Below, piece by piece: positions 58,986 to 64,000 of a stretch of 64,000 bases of DNA; position 1 is the stretch's first letter; each line of letters starts with the position of its first letter. Source of the stretch: Maridesulfovibrio sp. (lineage in GTDB: Bacteria > Desulfobacterota > Desulfovibrionia > Desulfovibrionales > Desulfovibrionaceae); contig NZ_OY763931.1 of NCBI RefSeq assembly GCF_963667685.1, forward strand, positions 496,001 through 560,000. Reading direction: 5' to 3'. The notes beneath the pieces were generated by a model. That model had not been told where the DNA came from and did no database searches. It saw nothing but the letters and a program-made list of their open reading frames with translations. The position numbers and the translations under genes were made by a program.

Positions 58986-60841
58986 TGCATCCTCCAGATG
59001 TTGCGCAGGCAGATCATGGTTGCGGCTATTAATGATGGTGGACTGTTGCGGAATTTATTGACACGTGCTTTGAAAAAAACTTCAAGTCTTTCTTGAACTA
59101 ATTTCATATCAGTTTCATCCAATTCCCGATTAGTGGCTATTCTGCCTAAAACCACTGATTTAATCAGGTCCGGATCGCAGCTTTTACCGCTTTCCAATAT
59201 TTGCAGGTCTCGGTGCAGGTCGTGCATGGTTTTGGATGAAAGTTTCTTTTCGTTAAAAAGGGATTCCAGTCCTTCTGCCCATGTGTCGAATTGCCAGCCG
59301 TCTAATTCAGAGGGCAGGACCGTCGCGCTGACTTCGTCATTCCCTTTGTATACTGTGATTGCCAGAGCATTTTTTTCAGCAGCTTTGGCTTTTCCGTTCA
59401 GGGTTGCCTCCGCGTTGTCGAGCAGGCGGTGCAGCGGGTAGTTGTCCGGGGCATAGAGCAGGGCTGCACTTAAAGTTGCAGGTATTTGCTTTCCGTCCTC
59501 TGTGTATTCAATTCCGGCAAGCTTTTCCCGGTAGGCGCGGCGAAGTTCACATGCTGTTTTGATAGCCTCGTCAACAGGCATGACCGCCAGCACATCGTCA
59601 CCCCCGGCATAAATCATCCGTCCGCAGACTTCCGGTGATTCGATGGTTTTGATGGCCTGTTCCGAGAAATCCTTCAGCTTGTTGCTCAGTTCTGAAAGTT
59701 CTTTCTCGCTTTCACATGCATCCACAAAACGTCCCATGGAATCACCATCCGCAGCAAGCAGGACAAAGTGTCCCGGAGGTGATCCAGCACCGATGTTTTT
59801 GGCACATGTGACCAGCTCTTTCCGTTCTTTGGCGATGGGGTCTTTACTTGATGTTCCTTTACGGAACTCTGTTTTACGGAAGCATTGAGCCTCGCAGGTC
59901 AGCAGCATTTCTAGATTATCGGGAAGGTTTTCTACAGAATCCCTTATGTCCGGTAGTGCCGGGATAACATCTTCTGGGACTGTGTTGAATTCGATGTCGC
60001 CACCATCTTTAAGGTCAGACCATTTTTCAAAAAATGAGTTGAAAACATCTGCGTTAAATTTTTCATGGCCGCAGTTTTCAAAAATCCGCTTACGCCATAG
60101 GGCTGTAGCTATCGCGTATGTGGATGGGAAGTGATGTGTGCCGTCATCAACACGGGCTTTTACCCGCTTTGCCAGCCCGATTGAGGAGAAGCGTTCCCCT
60201 TTTTGGCTGAGTTTGCTCGAATTTTTGAGAGCACGCCCTTCGTAAGAGCGCATTTCCCGGTCTTCAAGTTTCTTCCACCACTCCTTGGTCTTCTGGTCCG
60301 GGTTTCCACTTTCGAATTTCGGGGCAAGGGCTGAAAGATTGGTCTGCAAGGTGCATTTCATGCCCGGCTCTGCGTGCTGGGAGAACATACGAGTCCTTTT
60401 TGCAGCATCGAAACGCATATTCAGTTCGGCAAGGGTTTCCTCAAAGGAAGGACCAAGCTCCACCGTGCTCCAGACTGTTTCTACGAATTCCGAGGTCTGC
60501 CTGTTGATAACCGCATCCAGCAGGTTGGTATCGATATCCAGCTCTTGCGATTTTACAGCTTTGTCCACCTGTTCGCAGAACTGCTTCTTAATGCCGGAGA
60601 TAATCGATTCCGCAAGCTCCTTTGGATCGGAGTCCGTTTTCAGGAGCATGATGTTGGGCATATTGGCTTTGGAATTATCAGAAGGGAGAACCGGGTAAAT
60701 CAGGTCCTGCCCCAGTTTTTTCGCTGCCTCCTTCATTAATTCACTGAGCATGGTGCTACCGGAGCAGAGGTCTTCTAGTTTACGGGCAGCTGTGATGAAG
60801 CCATGCACCGGGCCGAAGCCTATTTTTATGAGATGGGCCAT
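58976..60841 (-). CDS. cmr2: Cmr2/Cas10 without HD domain
   Basis: 621 residues. It begins directly in the first palm-type domain (IKIGFGPVHGFITAARKLED) and lacks the N-terminal HD nuclease domain that most Cas10 proteins carry. The second palm domain holds LLAADGDSMGRFV (about 361-373) and GGDD at 413-416 in MIYAGGDDVLAVMP, which makes cyclic oligoadenylate from ATP when target RNA is bound. The HD loss suggests no direct ssDNA cutting by this subunit, leaving second-messenger signalling as its main output. It overlaps both cmr1 and cmr3. Confidence 0.92.
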   Translation of the reverse strand: MAHLIKIGFGPVHGFITAARKLEDLCSGSTMLSELMKEAAKKLGQDLIYPVLPSDNSKANMPNIMLLKTDSDPKELAESIISGIKKQFCEQVDKAVKSQELDIDTNLLDAVINRQTSEFVETVWSTVELGPSFEETLAELNMRFDAAKRTRMFSQHAEPGMKCTLQTNLSALAPKFESGNPDQKTKEWWKKLEDREMRSYEGRALKNSSKLSQKGERFSSIGLAKRVKARVDDGTHHFPSTYAIATALWRKRIFENCGHEKFNADVFNSFFEKWSDLKDGGDIEFNTVPEDVIPALPDIRDSVENLPDNLEMLLTCEAQCFRKTEFRKGTSSKDPIAKERKELVTCAKNIGAGSPPGHFVLLAADGDSMGRFVDACESEKELSELSNKLKDFSEQAIKTIESPEVCGRMIYAGGDDVLAVMPVDEAIKTACELRRAYREKLAGIEYTEDGKQIPATLSAALLYAPDNYPLHRLLDNAEATLNGKAKAAEKNALAITVYKGNDEVSATVLPSELDGWQFDTWAEGLESLFNEKKLSSKTMHDLHRDLQILESGKSCDPDLIKSVVLGRIATNRELDETDMKLVQERLEVFFKARVNKFRNSPPSLIAATMICLRNIWRMQCL

Positions 60842-61857
60842 TATTGCTCACCTCCATTGAGTTTGATTTCTTCTGGGAAAAATTTATCAAGGGCGCGATT
60901 ACCGGCCACTTTATCCATTCCCTGCAAGACCATACGCTCATCAAAGATCAGGGCGGCAGGGTAGAAGGTATTGTCCCCTTCTTTGGTTCTTAGTGGACGT
61001 AAGTGGATGTGTGAGGTCATGCGCTCGGTTTTGATGGTCTTTCCGTCCTTGTCCTCGAATTCAGTCGCAATTTTTTCCTTGAACGGAAGTCCCCAGAATC
61101 CTTTCTGAGAGCTGCGCAGTTCCGCACGGACGATTTTCCATTTATTTGCAAACCAGTCCAAAGCTGCGTTGGCTTCGTTCGGGCGGACGTTATCGTCATA
61201 GCGCAGACGAAAGGGCGGAGTTGTTGTTTTCATGCCGAGTTCAGGGACCAGCTTTTTCCAAAGATCAGGCAGTGCTGCTTTTTCTAGGCCTTTGAATTGA
61301 CGGATCAGATTTTCAGCCTCAGGCGACCCCTTAATACCGGAATATTTCATACAGCCCCCGGCACGGGTGGAGCGGGAGCCTATGGAACCGAAAGTAATCC
61401 AGAGGATTGTGTAGGCGACAATTTTCCTCAACTCAGCCTCTTTGCCCGGACGGCAGCTCAGTTCCAGAGTGAATGTACTGCCTTTGCTAATGCATTTCTG
61501 CCCTACACGGTTGGCCTCATCCCTTCTGGAACTGGAGGCAGGAGCCACAAAGAACCACAAATATTTAGGACAGGCACGGTACTGGGGATCTGTCCACCAG
61601 TCCTCTGTTTCCATCCTGTTTTTGACTAGTGATTTCTTGCGGAAGCGCACAAGGGATTGCCCGTTTTTCGTTGACCCCATAATCCAGTCGACTTCGTTTT
61701 TATCCAATCCGCAAGCGCGCATCCACCAGCTAATCTGCCCGCGAATGGAGGTTTCCCGCAATTCTGCTGGGTAACTCACAGAAGTATTGGAGCTGACCGT
61801 ACCCCCGAAGCAGGGGGTTATGAATTCAGCTGATAACTCAACCTTGATTCTTGGCAT
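60841..61857 (-). CDS. cmr1: Cmr1, type III-B RAMP protein
   Basis: 338 residues. The N terminus VELSAEFITPCFGGTV and the segment ETSIRGQISWWMRACG match Cmr1, the RAMP subunit near the 3' end of the crRNA. Further conserved parts are FTLELSCRP, GSIGSRSTRAGGCMKY with the glycine-rich loop, and HLRPLRTKEGD. It is the first gene of the cmr1-2-3-4-5-6 operon; a ribosome site (AAGAGGA) precedes the ATG at 61857. Confidence 0.9.
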   Translation of the reverse strand: MPRIKVELSAEFITPCFGGTVSSNTSVSYPAELRETSIRGQISWWMRACGLDKNEVDWIMGSTKNGQSLVRFRKKSLVKNRMETEDWWTDPQYRACPKYLWFFVAPASSSRRDEANRVGQKCISKGSTFTLELSCRPGKEAELRKIVAYTILWITFGSIGSRSTRAGGCMKYSGIKGSPEAENLIRQFKGLEKAALPDLWKKLVPELGMKTTTPPFRLRYDDNVRPNEANAALDWFANKWKIVRAELRSSQKGFWGLPFKEKIATEFEDKDGKTIKTERMTSHIHLRPLRTKEGDNTFYPAALIFDERMVLQGMDKVAGNRALDKFFPEEIKLNGGEQ

Positions 61858-62008
61858 TAATTATCCTCTTGCTTATAATTAAGTTGAAATTTCTCAAGAG
61901 TATAAGAAGAATGTTTTTTAATTAGACATTCTTTATAGTTTGCTTACGATATCTTGTTGTATTATACAAGACGAAGTTTGTAATAAATGTGTCGCTTGGA
62001 GGTTTGGT

Positions 62009-62668
62009 ATGGGTAAGAAGAGAAGTTTCGTTAAGTATTTTTTTTGGGAAAGCAGGTTAATAGGTTGCTTGCTACTTGTGTTTGTTCCTGTTGCGTTGCT
62101 TTTGTCTGACTGGAGTAAATTCGAATGGACCAAGGAAATATTAACAGCTTCTTGGAATATTTTTGAACCGATAGTTGGCACTCTTACTTTGGCTGTCGCT
62201 GTGGTGCTTTATGTCGCAGAAAAGCGTGAATCATGGGAGGAAAGTCTTGAAAAAGTGCTTACTGCTGAGTTTAAGTGTGTGAAAAGTAAAAGTATGCTGA
62301 TGGAGGCTCGGCGTATTCCTGTGGCAGGGGAGCACGATCTGAGGGCATGGGGCCAGCAATTAGGTGCTCAGATTCTTTATGGCGATCGCAGCTTGCAATA
62401 CTTCAAAGTAGAACGCCGTGATGAGGTTGCAAAGGATGGTAGCTGCAAAGAATATATCCTTACTTTTTATTTAGAACGAGTCCCGGAAATTCTTGAGCCT
62501 GTGCATGAAAAAAATGATTATGTGGTCTTGAAGGAAACACAGGATGGTTTTAAACGTGTCTATAACTCATCCGGTGAGGAATTTATGAAGCCTAAAAAAA
62601 AGAAATCTCCAGAGGGAGAATTGATGAATCAGAAGATTTTTGTGAAAGAAGGCAAGCTGATTTCTTGA
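62009..62668 (+). CDS. Two-helix membrane protein beside the Cmr operon
   Basis: 219 residues from the ATG at 62009 (GGAGG seven bases upstream); an in-frame start at 61940 is weaker. Two membrane helices (about 12-32, RLIGCLLLVFVPVALLLS; about 52-72, VGTLTLAVAVVLYVAE) are followed by a soluble cytoplasmic domain of about 145 residues containing HDLRAWGQQLGAQILYGDRS. No family was recognised. It is divergent from cmr1 across a 151-bp gap and ends 22 bp before the first III-B repeat, so it sits inside the CRISPR locus and may be an accessory membrane effector (inference). Confidence 0.7.
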   Translation: MGKKRSFVKYFFWESRLIGCLLLVFVPVALLLSDWSKFEWTKEILTASWNIFEPIVGTLTLAVAVVLYVAEKRESWEESLEKVLTAEFKCVKSKSMLMEARRIPVAGEHDLRAWGQQLGAQILYGDRSLQYFKVERRDEVAKDGSCKEYILTFYLERVPEILEPVHEKNDYVVLKETQDGFKRVYNSSGEEFMKPKKKKSPEGELMNQKIFVKEGKLIS

Positions 62669-62690
62669 TTTTTGGTATGTGTTGCCAGTT

Positions 62691-62865
62691 CTCAAAAGAG
62701 GTGTCCGTGTAGACACGGGTTTTGACAAACCACCGGTATAAAGACCAGATATCATCCGTCTCAAAAGAGGTGTCCGTGCAGGCACGGGTTTTGACGCTTG
62801 GCGTAGGCTGTCGGGCATTGATATTGCTACTCAAAAGAGGTGTCCGTGTAGGCACGGGTTTTGAC
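62691..62865 (-). CRISPR. CRISPR array 4a (three repeats, two spacers)
   Basis: 36-bp repeats at 62691-62726, 62760-62795 and 62830-62865, spacers of 33 and 34 bp. On the minus strand the repeat starts GTCAAAACCCGTG and ends CTCTTTTGAG. The leader lies to the right (62866 on), as shown by its identity with the region right of array 4b, so transcription is on the minus strand. This repeat is unrelated to arrays 1-3 and is the likely partner of the adjacent Cmr operon. Confidence 0.93.
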
Positions 62866-63110
62866 TCTTCGTCGTCTTCATCTTCGTTTTCGTCATAATT
62901 AAGGATTCCCGCTCTCCCCAAACCGGGGTCAGCGGGAGTTCTCTTTTTCCGCATAAATTCAGATCCTTACTCCAGCATAAAAAACTGAGTGTGCTCTCAA
63001 CTTTTTTTGAGCAATTTTCCTGTGAATAACTTTTGCGGGGTAATTTTGTGATTTTGTAATGTGCTGAAATAGCGATATAAAAATTGGAAAAGTTGCGAGC
63101 TGAAACTACG
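62866..63110 (-). promoter_or_regulatory. CRISPR leader of array 4a
   Basis: This is nearly the same as 63804-64000. Next to the array it reads (plus strand) TCTTCGTCGTCTTCATCTTC, then TAATTAAGGATTCCCGC, a hairpin CCCGCT...AGCGGG, and AATTTTCCTGTGAATAAC. The stretch beyond (63111-63204) holds an inverted repeat CTACGTCC...GGACGTAG (about 63103-63156) and no gene. Confidence 0.75.
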
Positions 63111-63204
63111 TCCCTAAAAAGGGTGTGGAAAAGTGCTTACTCAGCGGACGTAGCTGAAAATGGCTTTGCAAGGTGCTGGAAATGGAGTAGAAAAAAGACG
63201 ACCT

Positions 63205-63803
63205 CTCAAAAGAGATGTCCGTGCAGGCACGGGTTTTGACTATTAGAGGATGAAGGCGGGAGGCCTTCTATATCACTCAAAAGAGATGTCCGTGCAGGCA
63301 CGGGTTTTGACGCTCTCTCCTCCACTTGAGAGACGGTTTGCGTTTCTCAAAAGAGGTGTCCGTGCAGGCACGGGTTTTGACCCGGTTATGTGGTGTGCTC
63401 CTACAATCGCCATTGCTCAAAAGAGGTGTCCGTGCAGGCACGGGTTTTGACTCAATGATTGAAATACCAGCAATATCCACAGACATCTCAAAAGAGATGT
63501 CCGTGCAGGCACGGGTTTTGACGTCTTGCCACCGACCTTATCCGGTTCATTTTCTACTCAAAAGAGATGTCCGTGCAGGCACGGGTTTTGACTGACTTGT
63601 TAATTTTGTCTTTATGTTCTTTCCAGACTCAAAAGAGATGTCCGTGTAGACACGGGTTTTGACTGGTCCTTAGACATACACACTTCGATTTTAGTGGCTC
63701 AAAAGAGATGTCCGTGTAGACACGGGTTTTGACCTTTTAAGAGCTTTTCTGGCTTGTTTTATTGCTTCTCAAAAGAGGTGTCCGTGTAGACACGGGTTTT
63801 GAC
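63205..63803 (-). CRISPR. CRISPR array 4b (nine repeats, eight spacers)
   Basis: 36-bp repeats start at 63205, 63276, 63346, 63416, 63487, 63557, 63628, 63698 and 63768; spacers are 34-35 bp. The three repeats nearest the leader carry GTGTAGACAC where the six distal ones carry GTGCAGGCAC. Both forms keep the central stem fully paired. All repeats keep both ends, so the array looks intact. Leader is on the right. Confidence 0.95.
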
Positions 63804-64000
63804 TCTTCGTCGTCTTCATCTTCGTTTTCGTCGTAATTAAGGATTCCCGCTCTCCTTATCCCGTGGAAAGCGGGAGTTCTCTTTTCCCGCATTAAATCAA
63901 ACCATTATCTCCAGCACCAAAACTGAGCGTGCTCTCAACTTTTTTTGAGCAATTTTCCTGTGAATAACTTTTGTGTTCGGATTTTGTGCGTTTGCAACGC
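63804..64000 (-). promoter_or_regulatory. CRISPR leader of array 4b (cut by the window end)
   Basis: A copy of the leader of array 4a with scattered differences, mainly in the loop of the CCCGCT...AGCGGG hairpin and toward the window end. cas1 and cas2 might lie beyond 64000; none is visible. Confidence 0.75.

Noticed and set aside
63250-63595. Several open frames through CRISPR array 4b
   Set aside because: They arise because the 36-bp repeat has no stop in some frames; the translations are periodic copies of the repeat.

Overview
The window looks like chromosome from a sulfate-reducing deltaproteobacterium of the Desulfovibrio type, probably a marine Maridesulfovibrio-like species. This is inferred from two Mop-type molybdenum aldehyde oxidoreductases, each with an iron-containing alcohol dehydrogenase and its own sigma-54 activator, from a DsrC/TusE-like protein, and from the moderate GC content. 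No rRNA or complete tRNA gene was found.

Layout. (1) 1-3926, minus strand: an energy-transduction operon with DUF3450, a long ExbB, a short ExbB, ExbD, TonB and the start of a further exported protein. (2) 4549-13163: a sigma-54 regulator (CBS-PAS-AAA+-Fis), three 16-bp palindromic candidate enhancer sites, a -24/-12 promoter, then metallo-beta-lactamase-fold protein, alcohol dehydrogenase, aldehyde oxidoreductase, DsrC-like protein and cysteine desulfurase. (3) 13198-21240: a degraded island with AbiEi/AbiEii remnants, a fossil Cas9 HNH region, a relaxase fragment, a two-gene cassette (P-loop NTPase facing an ATP-grasp ligase) bounded by perfect 24-bp inverted repeats next to a tyrosine recombinase, an internally deleted IS3 transposase and a second AbiEii fragment. 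(4) 21492-28763: a second aldehyde oxidoreductase/alcohol dehydrogenase cluster with a sigma-54 promoter, a membrane protein and an AcoR-like activator. (5) 28764-36369: a scarred stretch (tRNA 3' fragment, broken XRE-family gene), then an RND efflux pair, a DUF4405 membrane protein and a two-component system. (6) 36381-37018: the 3' end of a lost cas2, a CRISPR leader and a one-spacer array. (7) 37068-41999: a small exported protein, then (minus strand) response regulator, TonB-dependent receptor, YfiR-like protein and histidine kinase as one overlapping operon. (8) 42251-51258: flagellin, a small sigma factor, FlgD, FlgE, FlgK, FlgL and FliD, i.e. the extracellular parts of a flagellum without basal body or export genes. 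(9) 51376-64000: a second copy of the cas2-tail/leader/array cassette, cas6, a decayed array, a pentapeptide-like membrane protein, a complete cmr6-cmr1 operon (type III-B, minus strand), a two-helix membrane protein, and two arrays of a different repeat with duplicated leaders.

How it fits together. The two oxidoreductase clusters look like separately switched alcohol/aldehyde oxidation units. The DsrC-like protein and desulfurase may supply sulfur to the molybdenum cofactor or FeS centres (inference). The CRISPR region can process and use guides (Cas6, Cmr1-6) but has no intact adaptation genes in the window. The most unusual candidates are the invertible-looking NTPase/ATP-grasp cassette, the self-contained hook-filament module flanked by duplicated CRISPR cassettes, and the two membrane proteins beside the Cmr operon, whose Cas10 lacks the HD domain but keeps GGDD.
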